A stretch of DNA of 15,141 nucleotides from PUMD01 sp964599275. Its GTDB lineage: Bacteria; Bacillota; Sulfobacillia; SLMV01. The translations under genes and the position numbers were made by a program. Location: the NCBI GenBank assembly GCA_964599275.1, contig CAZRFK010000045.1, positions 1-15,141 on the forward strand, given 5' to 3'. The notes beneath the pieces are model-generated. The model was not told the DNA's origin and made no database searches. It was given only the letters and a program-made list of their open reading frames with translations. Shown here piece by piece: positions 1 to 6,536 of the stretch (positions are counted from its first letter, which is position 1; the number at the start of each line of letters is the position of its first letter).

Positions 1-1040
1 CCGGTGAGCAGATCTGCATACCAGTGGATGTAGTCCCGGAACCACCGAGATGTCCGTACGGATTGTTATATGCGGTACGCAGGGGTGAAACTGCCCGTTC
101 CATCGCCCGGAAATTCAGTGTATCAGTATCAGAACTGGAAGAAGCCAACCCGGATATCGATTGGGATCATCTGAGGGAGGGTGATATCCTGTGCATACTG
201 GGAATAGCCGAGGAGTTCTGCCCCAGCAGCAACCTGTATACAGTACGCAGAACCGATTCCATGTTCAGCATAGCCAGGCGTTACAGCATATCCCTGTCAC
301 GTTTGATACGCGCCAATCCACAGGTACCCGATCCAGATGTGATTTATCCCGGTGAGCAGATCTGCATACCAGTGGATGTAGTCCCGGAACCACCGAGATG
401 TCCCGATGGCTTGCTTTATGCGGTGCGCAGGGGGGAAACTGCCCGCTCTATCGCCAGGAAGTTCTGCATTTCGATATCGGATCTGGAAGAAGCCAACCCG
501 GATATCGATTGGGATCATCTGAGGGAGGGTGATATCCTGTGCATACCGGGAATAGCCGAGGAGTTCTGCCCCAGCAGCAACCTGTATACAGTACGCAGAA
601 CCGATTCCATGTTCAGCATAGCCAGGCGTTACAGCATATCCCTGTCACGTTTGATACGCGCCAATCCACAGGTGCCCGATCCCGATGTGATTTATCCCGG
701 TGAGCAGCTGTGCATTCCCAAGAAGTCGCACTACGACTCCGATGATCCCAGTGGTTGTCCCGATGGAATCTACTACGGAGTCCGCAGAGGAGAAAGTGTT
801 CGGTCCATAGCAAATAAATTTGGGGTTTCTGAAAACAAATTAAGAGAGGCGAACCCGGATGTGGATCTGGGCTGGTTGGAATTTGGACAGATACTGTGCA
901 TTCCGCAGGTGAGAAATGAGCTCTGTGAATACGGTTCTCTGCATCGGGTGGAACGGGGAGACACCCTCTTCACTATTGCCGTTCAGTATGATATATCGGT
1001 AGATGCACTGGTAAAGGTCAACGATTGGATACCTGATCCG
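1..1040 (+). repeat. 348-bp tandem repeat (two LysM modules per unit)
   Basis: The unit starting at 1 recurs at 349 and, diverged, at 697, giving an exact 348-bp (116-codon) period. Bases 1-55 match 349-403 without a difference. Roughly 136-320 matches 484-668 with a single visible change (T at 208, C at 556; Leu to Pro). The stretch between (about 56-135 against 404-483) differs at many, often silent, sites. The third unit (697 on) matches only at its start and then keeps protein-level similarity. This is a mosaic of old duplication and recent homogenisation. Confidence 0.9.
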
Positions 1041-1082
1041 GCATTGCTCTTCCCCGGAGAAGACATTTGCATTCCTAACTGA
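1..1082 (+). CDS. LysM-repeat cell-wall-binding protein, 5' end outside window
   Basis: The frame is open from base 3, so the gene begins upstream; the GTG at 24 is only the valine in the repeated IPVDVVPEPP linker and should not be taken as the start. The visible part encodes six LysM modules of about 50-58 residues, preceded by the tail of another. Each runs from a VRRGE/VERGD-type start through an SIA.. helix to an N(P) and ends in ..CIP. A Cys sits just before each module (CP.G or CPSS) and one at its end, the Cys-flanked LysM form common in secreted and spore-associated Firmicutes proteins. LysM binds N-acetylglucosamine-containing glycans, so a peptidoglycan or spore-cortex/coat role is likely. 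The even-numbered modules 2 and 4 have TDS where GDT/GES is usual. No catalytic domain is visible, and the last module ends at the stop. The N-terminal part is unseen, so a signal peptide cannot be judged. Confidence 0.9.
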   Translation, partial: GEQICIPVDVVPEPPRCPYGLLYAVRRGETARSIARKFSVSVSELEEANPDIDWDHLREGDILCILGIAEEFCPSSNLYTVRRTDSMFSIARRYSISLSRLIRANPQVPDPDVIYPGEQICIPVDVVPEPPRCPDGLLYAVRRGETARSIARKFCISISDLEEANPDIDWDHLREGDILCIPGIAEEFCPSSNLYTVRRTDSMFSIARRYSISLSRLIRANPQVPDPDVIYPGEQLCIPKKSHYDSDDPSGCPDGIYYGVRRGESVRSIANKFGVSENKLREANPDVDLGWLEFGQILCIPQVRNELCEYGSLHRVERGDTLFTIAVQYDISVDALVKVNDWIPDPALLFPGEDICIPN

Positions 1083-1102
1083 TGAACTCATTTGTTTGGC
1101 GG

Positions 1103-1132
1103 AAAAAAGGGGGGACGTTTACCCCCCTTTTT
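1103..1132 (+). terminator. Rho-independent terminator after the LysM gene
   Basis: A run of A then six G (1103-1114) can pair with six C then five T (1122-1132) across a 7-base loop (ACGTTTA), forming an 11-bp stem that starts 20 bp past the LysM stop codon. Because the arms are A-rich and T-rich it could work in both directions. It separates the LysM gene from the following gene, which must have its own promoter in 1133-1300. Confidence 0.85.
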
Positions 1133-1312
1133 GGGTGTCAAAAACGAACTGAACTTTTGCATCTTCACACTCTCCCCACAGGAAACCGCCACCGGGAATA
1201 GAATATAATTGTAGGGATTACGGGTGTTTCTATTTAGAAAAGTGGAATAATAACTGCAATTGATGTATGCAGTCCTACCGTAAACGCAGGTGGCATTTCA
1301 GGAGGGACAAGC

Positions 1313-2719
1313 TTGGAGAAAGATCAGAGTATGCGGACGCTGTTGGTTATTCTGAGAAAACCCGGAATGATTACCCGTAATTTGTGGATTGTTTGTTTGA
1401 TTATTGCCGTTGTAGTGGGGCTGGCTGTGGCATTTTCTCAGGGGCTTTTTGCTGATCCCGACGTTGCATCAGAATTCGAGGGGCAATTTGCATATGTTTA
1501 TCCAGAACCAGAAAACGGTAATATGCTGCTGGTAATTGACGGAGATATTTTCCATCTTCCAATAAAAGAAGGTGAGCCAGAAGGCCGACGCCTTGATGAT
1601 GCTGATCTGCGCCCACAGGATTTGGCTCTTACGCCCTATATCCACTATAAAAATGGACAGAGAACCATCTATCGATTCAAAAAAGCTACTTACCGTGGTA
1701 ACCACACCGGCGAGCTGGAAGTACGTCGGTTGTGGGGGGAAGTGGGAGAAAGTGAACTAGAAGGAGATCAGTTTTACTGGGAAGAACGGGCGGCAGAAGT
1801 GGTTCAGGAGGCACTGAGCCGGGGTTGTGCAATGATCCCGGTATTATTCCCTGAGCAGAAGTTCACCTTTCAACATGAAAAAGATTGGTATCACCTGAGG
1901 GTCAAAGCTGAGGAACAAGCAGCTGGCGGCTACAGATACAGGTTTTTTGTGGAAATGGCAGAAAAAAGCTCAGCTGAATCTCAGGTTACATCATCGGATT
2001 ACCGCAGGACAAACCTTTCTAATGATGTGGCAGCCTGGCTGCCGCAGGATTGGAAGCAGGAAGAGAAGGATGTTTTGGATTATACAGTTGAAAAGGGCAC
2101 AGAGCAGCTTGCTGAGCTTTTCGAAATCGCACATTTCATTTCAGTTGAGCTGGCTGTTGTTGAGTCATCACATCTGCTGCCGCAATTTGACAAACACCGA
2201 CGGGTTATGATTCCTGCTGCAACCATAATCGCAGATCACTCCCCTGATTCTGATTATGTGAATCTGCAGCGCGGTTTGGCGGAAAGTGCATATTTTCAAG
2301 CCCTGTTCGAGCTTGCCCTGACACCTGACTCGACTCCAGAGTGGTTGGATGTAGGTCTCAGGGAGCTCCTGTCAGCTGGGTTTATAGAAGATGGACATCA
2401 TCCGGCAAAACGGGCTGCTGCACTGGTGCAGGGTTTACATAAGTTAAACAACCGTCAATCTCCTGAGCATATCCTGAAGAAATATCCTGAGATTGGCGCG
2501 ATGCTGGTCTATTATCTGAAGGATGAGTTTGGATTAGACAAGGTCCTGGAGTATGCATTGGCTTCGCGCCCGCCTACTTTGGACCACTGGGCTGTAAATG
2601 AAGAACTGGCTGAGGAGATTTTTGGTCTGGGTCAAAGGGAGATCTATCTGAATGCATTTTCGGCGGTCATATTTCGGACAGATGCGATACCGACGAGAAA
2701 GGCAATATCTCCTCAGTGA
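1313..2719 (+). CDS. Membrane-anchored protein with degenerate peptidase MA-like domain
   Basis: The TTG start at 1313 is chosen because AGGAGGG lies at 1300-1306, 6 nt upstream; the in-frame ATG at 1331 has no such site. The product is 468 aa. Residues about 24-47 (NLWIVCLIIAVVVGLAVAF..) form one hydrophobic segment, a signal anchor placing the rest outside the membrane. The middle (50-250) is not recognised. The C-terminal third resembles gluzincin MA-like peptidases: PEWLDVGLRELL at about 342-353 corresponds to the usual P.WL.EG.AEY segment, and YYLKDEFGLDKVLEYA followed by EEIFGLGQREIYLNAF fits the family's closing helices. However, no HExxH is present where expected (LAESAYFQALFE, about 322-333), and the usual Glu of EG is Val. 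I infer a non-catalytic binding or regulatory protein. A TATAAT at 1204-1209 lacks a good -35 box, so the promoter is unresolved. Confidence 0.8.
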   Translation: MEKDQSMRTLLVILRKPGMITRNLWIVCLIIAVVVGLAVAFSQGLFADPDVASEFEGQFAYVYPEPENGNMLLVIDGDIFHLPIKEGEPEGRRLDDADLRPQDLALTPYIHYKNGQRTIYRFKKATYRGNHTGELEVRRLWGEVGESELEGDQFYWEERAAEVVQEALSRGCAMIPVLFPEQKFTFQHEKDWYHLRVKAEEQAAGGYRYRFFVEMAEKSSAESQVTSSDYRRTNLSNDVAAWLPQDWKQEEKDVLDYTVEKGTEQLAELFEIAHFISVELAVVESSHLLPQFDKHRRVMIPAATIIADHSPDSDYVNLQRGLAESAYFQALFELALTPDSTPEWLDVGLRELLSAGFIEDGHHPAKRAAALVQGLHKLNNRQSPEHILKKYPEIGAMLVYYLKDEFGLDKVLEYALASRPPTLDHWAVNEELAEEIFGLGQREIYLNAFSAVIFRTDAIPTRKAISPQ

Positions 2720-2792
2720 GTGACTTCCTCCAGAGTATTGCTTTGATCACATCTGAGCCCCTCATAGGTGTAAATTCACCATCTTGTCAGAA

Positions 2793-4126
2793 TCATTCGG
2801 AACTATACATTGCTGCTGGAAAATCAAGATGCTTCCGGTCAGAAAAGAGTCGGGGTGGTGGCATTATGGTAGTGATTTTCCACAAAACTCCGGTTTCAGG
2901 TATGTCATTGGGAGTCATATAAGTAAACTCCATAACTCCAAAATCCAGTATCTACACAGATTGGTCGTCTGCTGCCGATTTTACATCGATGATTCTTTTA
3001 AAATCGCGCCGAGTCGTCCGTAGCGCGGCTGTTCGGAATTTTTTGCAAACCATTCGTAATCTCCGGTGAACCGGTTCACCGACAGAATTCCAGTTGGAAC
3101 GGGTTCTTCAAGATCTGCACTCAGAGGATCAGCATCGCCAAACACAGCCACCAGAAGTCTGTCACCCAGACCGAATTCTTCGGGCGCAGTGCCGATTTTA
3201 ATGGGAGAATAACGAGGGGGAAATCTGGCCAGAGGAGGGGCCACTTCGGGGGGATCGGAAATCAACGGTTTGCGGTTCTGTCCCCGCTCCGATGCAAAAC
3301 GTTCATGAGTAAGTGATTCAACACCTGCAAAATCAGGCCATCCGTACCAGGAGCCTTCCTTGACCCAGACCAGCCAATCACGGGAGCTTCTGACTGCCCG
3401 CACTCCCCGATCATCGTAACCCAGATTGATGGCATACATGTGGTCGTCGTCTGTCTTACACAGGCCGTAAGGGCTTCGAGAATCGGTCATTTTTCCTCCG
3501 GTGTGAGAGGATGAATGGCACCATCTGCCGGTACCTGGCCGCTCACAGTTTCTCCCTGCTCTCGTGTTGTTACGAAGGGGGCAAAAGCTTTTATCTGTGG
3601 GGTCAACGGTGTCAGGGACCACATCTGTGTACATCTGGTCAGTAAGGGTCAAATCACGTGAGGGAATGTCGTGTACCTCGGGGTAACGGTCAGCCCAGGC
3701 ATACAGGAAGTTATCTGAACCGACAACTCCCGCGTTAGTGGTTGTTCCCTGGGCAAAGTAAATTATCCCATCTGGTTCGACAATGATGTCGTTGTTCTGG
3801 TGATCACCCACAGATGGCAAACCGGTGAGGAGAGCCTCGCGCTGCTCAGATTGTAGACAGAAGGTGGTGATTTTACCCCGGTGGGAAATGTATAGAGTTT
3901 CTTCGGATATTGCCAGACCGTTAATGGGTTCCTCGAAGTTATCATCCAGTTCGGCGGTTGAACCCTCAGGGGATACCTTCAATATCCTGGCCTCAGAAGG
4001 TTTCGGTCCGTAAGCATAGCCTGATTCTGCCACGTAAACAGTTCCATCCTCACCGACGGCTATGCTGGTAGGATAGGTCAAACCCTTGGCAACCACCTGT
4101 GCCTTATAACCAGGCTGAAGCTGCAG
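2793..4126 (-). pseudogene. Decayed sorbosone/glucose dehydrogenase-type beta-propeller gene
   Basis: An open frame at 4096-2981 (371 aa from GTG) looks intact but is not. Its start (GLTYPTSIAVGEDGTVYVAE) and the SPYGL..MYAINLGYDDRG, EGSWYGWPDFAG and FGLGDRLLVAVFGDA segments belong to the PQQ-dependent sugar dehydrogenase-like propeller family. Between 3589 and about 3495 the frame encodes Cys/Arg/Ser-rich nonsense, while the neighbouring frame gives the expected FAPFVTTREQGETVSGQ, PADGAIHPLTPE. This implies an extra base at the AAAA of 3589-3592 (minus-strand reading) and a compensating loss near 3490-3499. Another shift near 3006-3022 leads to a third frame with DFKRIIDVKSAADDQSV, then TAG (2954-2952), then ILDFGVMEFTYM and TGVLWKIT, the normal C-terminus. 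Upstream, LQLQPGYKAQVV (4126-4094) is also family-like but has no start codon in frame before the TAA at 4186-4184. The active enzyme would be periplasmic or extracytoplasmic. Sequencing error could explain single shifts but hardly all of them. Confidence 0.75.
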
Positions 4127-4503
4127 GGCGTGAATATACCGAATAGCACAAAGGCTATCAGCTGAACAAGATGCTCTGCGGGGTTAGCCAGCTGAATTGG
4201 AATCCCTAAAATACTCGAAACTGCTACCAGAGCTCCAATAATCCACAGACTCAAACCCAGAATAACACCTGCCACTGCAGTGGTGGTGCAAGATCTCTGT
4301 TTTCTGCCCATTATCAGGGAGTACAGACCGCCGCCTACAGTTCCGATCACCATCATGGCAGCCATTCCATTTATAATATCCACCCTTGTAACCAGGAGTC
4401 CCAAAACTGGCAACGACCACGCACCCCACAGGATTAAAGAAACTGCAATACCAGCAAGCGCCCCAGAAAGCATTCCCACAAATAAATGACGGTATCTATT
4501 CAT
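4078..4503 (-). CDS. Small multi-pass membrane protein, possibly N-terminal part of the broken propeller gene
   Basis: The start is ATG at 4503, with AAAGGAGT at 4521-4514 upstream; longer open reading to 4575 has no better signal. The 141-aa product has about four hydrophobic segments: LFVGMLSGALAGIAVSLILW, a short one near VLGLLVTRVDIINGMAAMMVIGTVGG, GVILGLSLWIIGALVAVSSI, and HLVQLIAFVLFGIF. It carries a cytoplasmic-looking MGRKQRSCTTT loop. The family is not recognised. The C-terminal residues after IAFVLFGIF (about 4146-4078) overlap, in another frame, the conserved N-terminal residues LQLQPGYKAQVV of the propeller. Hence either the two genes overlap by over 40 nt, or this tail is misread and both ORFs were once one membrane-anchored propeller protein. 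The latter fits the several other lesions downstream. Confidence 0.6.
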   Translation of the reverse strand: MNRYRHLFVGMLSGALAGIAVSLILWGAWSLPVLGLLVTRVDIINGMAAMMVIGTVGGGLYSLIMGRKQRSCTTTAVAGVILGLSLWIIGALVAVSSILGIPIQLANPAEHLVQLIAFVLFGIFTPCSFSLVIRHRWLPRV

Positions 4504-4808
4504 TACAGGCAACACTCCTTTAGGCAATATTGTGGTTTTATTACCGGTGATATATAACCAATTTGTTAATAACAACAGCCTGCAGCATGGAGTCGGAATT
4601 TGCTTTCCTATATCGAACTGGCCTTCATTGACTGTGAAATACAGCTAAAAACACAACTGTAGCAGGAAAGAATGTTGAATATATTGATACTTAGGAGTTG
4701 AGTGTTGTTTTGGTGTGTTGTAATCTGAAATTGACAGTTTTTCAGTTGTAGTATTTGGCTAATAGTCTGTTTTTAGTGTTCAGCACTTTGTGTAAGGAGA
4801 AGATATGG
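4504..4808. other. Divergent intergenic region
   Basis: These 305 bases separate the minus-strand membrane protein from the plus-strand PLP enzyme, so they should hold two promoters. No coding potential, RNA gene or riboswitch was recognised. A 13-bp perfect palindrome (4563-4575) is listed separately. A TTGACA at 4731-4736 is the best -35-like box toward the PLP gene, but no good -10 lies 16-18 bp beyond it. The region is AT-rich. Confidence 0.6.
4563..4575. promoter_or_regulatory. Palindrome TTGTTAATAACAA, possible operator
   Basis: A perfect 6-1-6 palindrome lies about 60 bp upstream of the membrane protein start. Read on the minus strand it is followed by TATATA, so it could overlap a promoter for the 4503-2793 transcript, although the spacing is short for a standard sigma-A site. 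A role as operator is inference from symmetry and position only. Confidence 0.3.
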
Positions 4809-6008
4809 ATGAGATATGATTTCGATCGCAATATTGACCGAAATAATACCAATTCGAGCAAATGGGACAAAAATGAGAAGTTGTTCGGTCGAGAAGATGT
4901 ACTGGATATGTGGGTGGCGGACATGGATTTTCCCAGTCCGAAACCAGTGATGGAAGCGCTTAAAAACCGCCTTGAACACCCCCTGTTCGGTTACAGCTTC
5001 CCTCCTGATTCTCTGTATGAGGCAATCATTGACCGGATGGAACGAGTTTATGGCTGGCAGATTGAAAAGGAATGGATCATTTTCACTCCGGGCGTCATTA
5101 CAGGTCTTTATGCAGCAATTGATGCACTGACTGTGTCTGGTGATGAAGTTGTTCTGCAGCCGCCAGTGTACCGACCATTTTATGGGACCATCACTAACAA
5201 TGGCTGTCAGGTGGTTGAAAACCAACTGAAACTCGAAGGTGAGCATTATGTCATGGATTATGATGATCTCTGTGAGCACCTTACCACTTCAAAAGACGGT
5301 TATCCTTCAGTCACTCACCGAATTCAAGGTCTGATACTCTGCAACCCACATAATCCCGGCGGTAGAGTGTGGAGTGTGGACGAACTTGAGCAGCTGGCTG
5401 ACATATGTTGTGATAATGATGTGGCAATATTTTCTGATGAAATTCATTGTGATCTGCTGGTTGGGGATGCCTCACATACCGTGATGGCCAGCCTTTCGCC
5501 GGAGGTCGAGCGGCAGACTGTAACTTTTATGGCTCCCAGCAAGACCTTTAATCTGGCAGGTTTGAAGGCTTCATTTGCCATAATTCCAAATGAGCAGTGG
5601 CGGGAAAAAATCAACTATGCTCGGCAAGGTCAGGGGAGCGTAAATGAGCTTGGGCTTGTAGCCATGGAAGCCGCATTGCGGGATGGAGACGACTACATTG
5701 AACAGCTCAATACCTACCTGAAGAACAACGTGGAGTTTTTCTGTGAAAAAATCAACAATATTCCTGGGCTGAGGGCTGTAAGACCGCAGGGAACCTATCT
5801 GGTGTGGGTGGATATGCGCAAGCTTGGTCTGGAGGATGATGAATTACAGAAACTCCTGATCGAAGAGGCGCAGGTTGCTACTAATCCCGGATTTATGTTC
5901 GGTTCAGGTGGTGAGGGGTTCCACAGGTTTAATCTGGCCTGTCCAAAAAGCCGGGTTGAAAAATGTGTACGCAGGATAGAAAAGGCTGTTCGAAAAACAA
6001 CGGCCTGA
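4809..6008 (+). CDS. MalY/PatB-family PLP-dependent C-S lyase / aminotransferase
   Basis: The start is ATG at 4809 with AAGGAG at 4794-4799, 9 nt upstream; the 18 in-frame codons before it (from 4755) lack a ribosome site and are not family-like. The product is 399 aa, normal for the family. Fold-type I aminotransferase features are complete: LCNPHNPGGRVW (substrate/cofactor Asn at 179-186 region), SDEIHCDLL (Asp210, pyridine nitrogen), MAPSKTFNLAGL (Lys245, Schiff base) and GFHRFNLACP near the C-terminus (carboxylate-binding Arg). The opening RNNTNSSKWD and the VLDMWVADMDFPSP segment are typical of MalY/PatB. Known members cleave cystathionine, cysteine or other beta-substituted amino acids to pyruvate, ammonia and a thiol, and some transaminate. 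The exact substrate is not readable. It sits 210 bp before the dehydrogenase operon, same strand, so read-through is possible but the gap suggests separate initiation. Confidence 0.92.
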   Translation: MRYDFDRNIDRNNTNSSKWDKNEKLFGREDVLDMWVADMDFPSPKPVMEALKNRLEHPLFGYSFPPDSLYEAIIDRMERVYGWQIEKEWIIFTPGVITGLYAAIDALTVSGDEVVLQPPVYRPFYGTITNNGCQVVENQLKLEGEHYVMDYDDLCEHLTTSKDGYPSVTHRIQGLILCNPHNPGGRVWSVDELEQLADICCDNDVAIFSDEIHCDLLVGDASHTVMASLSPEVERQTVTFMAPSKTFNLAGLKASFAIIPNEQWREKINYARQGQGSVNELGLVAMEAALRDGDDYIEQLNTYLKNNVEFFCEKINNIPGLRAVRPQGTYLVWVDMRKLGLEDDELQKLLIEEAQVATNPGFMFGSGGEGFHRFNLACPKSRVEKCVRRIEKAVRKTTA

Positions 6009-6151
6009 ACCTGCATTTGACGGGGAAGGAAGAAGCGGGGCTTTACAGAAGACTTTATAGATGAATGGGTACCGTCCAGTGTGCCCTGTTTCAGTACCTA
6101 GAAGGATTTCTCAAGCACATTTTCTGATCAGGTTACTGAATGCAGGCACCA

Positions 6152-6160
6152 TGGTATGAT
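6152..6160 (+). promoter_or_regulatory. Candidate extended -10 (TGGTATGAT) before the dehydrogenase operon
   Basis: TG, one base, then TATGAT fits an extended -10 element, 58 bp before the first start codon of the operon. There is no convincing -35 box 16-18 bp upstream (the sequence there is GTTACT/TTACTG). The 6009-6218 gap holds no strong terminator for the preceding PLP gene. Confidence 0.35.
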
Positions 6161-6218
6161 GCTTTATTTTGTGAACCAAAACATAAATATAAATTGTTTG
6201 GATGGAGAGGTGAAGTTT

Positions 6219-6536
6219 ATGGGCGAAAGCAGGATTGAAAACCACCCTATTCTCGAGTTTTCCGGACAGAAACGCGTCACATTTTATTTCGAAGGGAAAG
6301 AACTTGAGGGTATAGAGGGAGAGCCGGTGGCTGCTGCCCTGCATGCCGCGGGTGTGAAGGTGTTGCGACACAGTGCCGAGATGGATAGACCTCGTGGCTT
6401 TTTCTGTGCGATTGGCAATTGTTCTGCCTGCCTGATGAGGGTGAATGACCGTCCCAACGTGAGAACGTGCACTGAACCGCTGCGGGAAGGCATGCGGGTA
6501 GAACGCCAGCGAGGAAAGGGTGAGCTCAATGCGTGA
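6219..6536 (+). CDS. [2Fe-2S] ferredoxin-like subunit of amino/imino acid dehydrogenase (HcnA type)
   Basis: The start is ATG at 6219 with GGAGAGG at 6204-6210, 8 nt upstream; an in-frame ATG at 6156 adds 21 residues that do not look like family sequence. The product is 105 aa with a plant-type [2Fe-2S] fold: RVTFYFEGKELEGIEGEPVAAAL near 19-41, then Cys63, Cys68, Cys71 and Cys84 (C-x4-C-x2-C-x12-C). This short ferredoxin form is the small subunit of hydrogen cyanide synthase HcnA, opine oxidase and related hydroxyproline/proline dehydrogenases, where it carries electrons within a flavoprotein complex. It leads a five-gene operon, and its last codons overlap the next start by 8 nt (ATGCGTGA). 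No signal peptide is seen, so it is cytoplasmic. Confidence 0.9.
   Translation: MGESRIENHPILEFSGQKRVTFYFEGKELEGIEGEPVAAALHAAGVKVLRHSAEMDRPRGFFCAIGNCSACLMRVNDRPNVRTCTEPLREGMRVERQRGKGELNA

Noticed and set aside
1..1082. CRISPR or other DNA-level array in the tandem repeats
   Set aside because: The 348-bp units are continuous coding sequence of paired LysM modules, with no short repeat-spacer pattern.
1204..1209. TATAAT as sigma-A -10 for the 1313-2719 gene
   Set aside because: The -10 hexamer is perfect, but the position 17 bp upstream reads GGAAAC and no extended TG precedes it; kept only as a remark.
2716..2922. 68-aa ORF overlapping the stop of the 1313-2719 gene
   Set aside because: It has no ribosome site or recognisable sequence, and the opposite strand encodes the recognisable C-terminus of the propeller pseudogene.
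4731..4766. TTGACA (4731-4736) as -35 box for the PLP enzyme
   Set aside because: There is no acceptable -10 hexamer 16-18 bp downstream; TATTTG at 15 bp and TAATAG at 23 bp are poor.
4773..5279. 168-aa minus-strand ORF inside the PLP enzyme gene
   Set aside because: It is a shadow of the plus-strand gene, whose frame carries all catalytic motifs.
6067..6103. GGTAC/GTACC inverted repeat after the PLP gene as a terminator
   Set aside because: It has only a 5-bp stem with a loop of over 20 bases and no T-tract.
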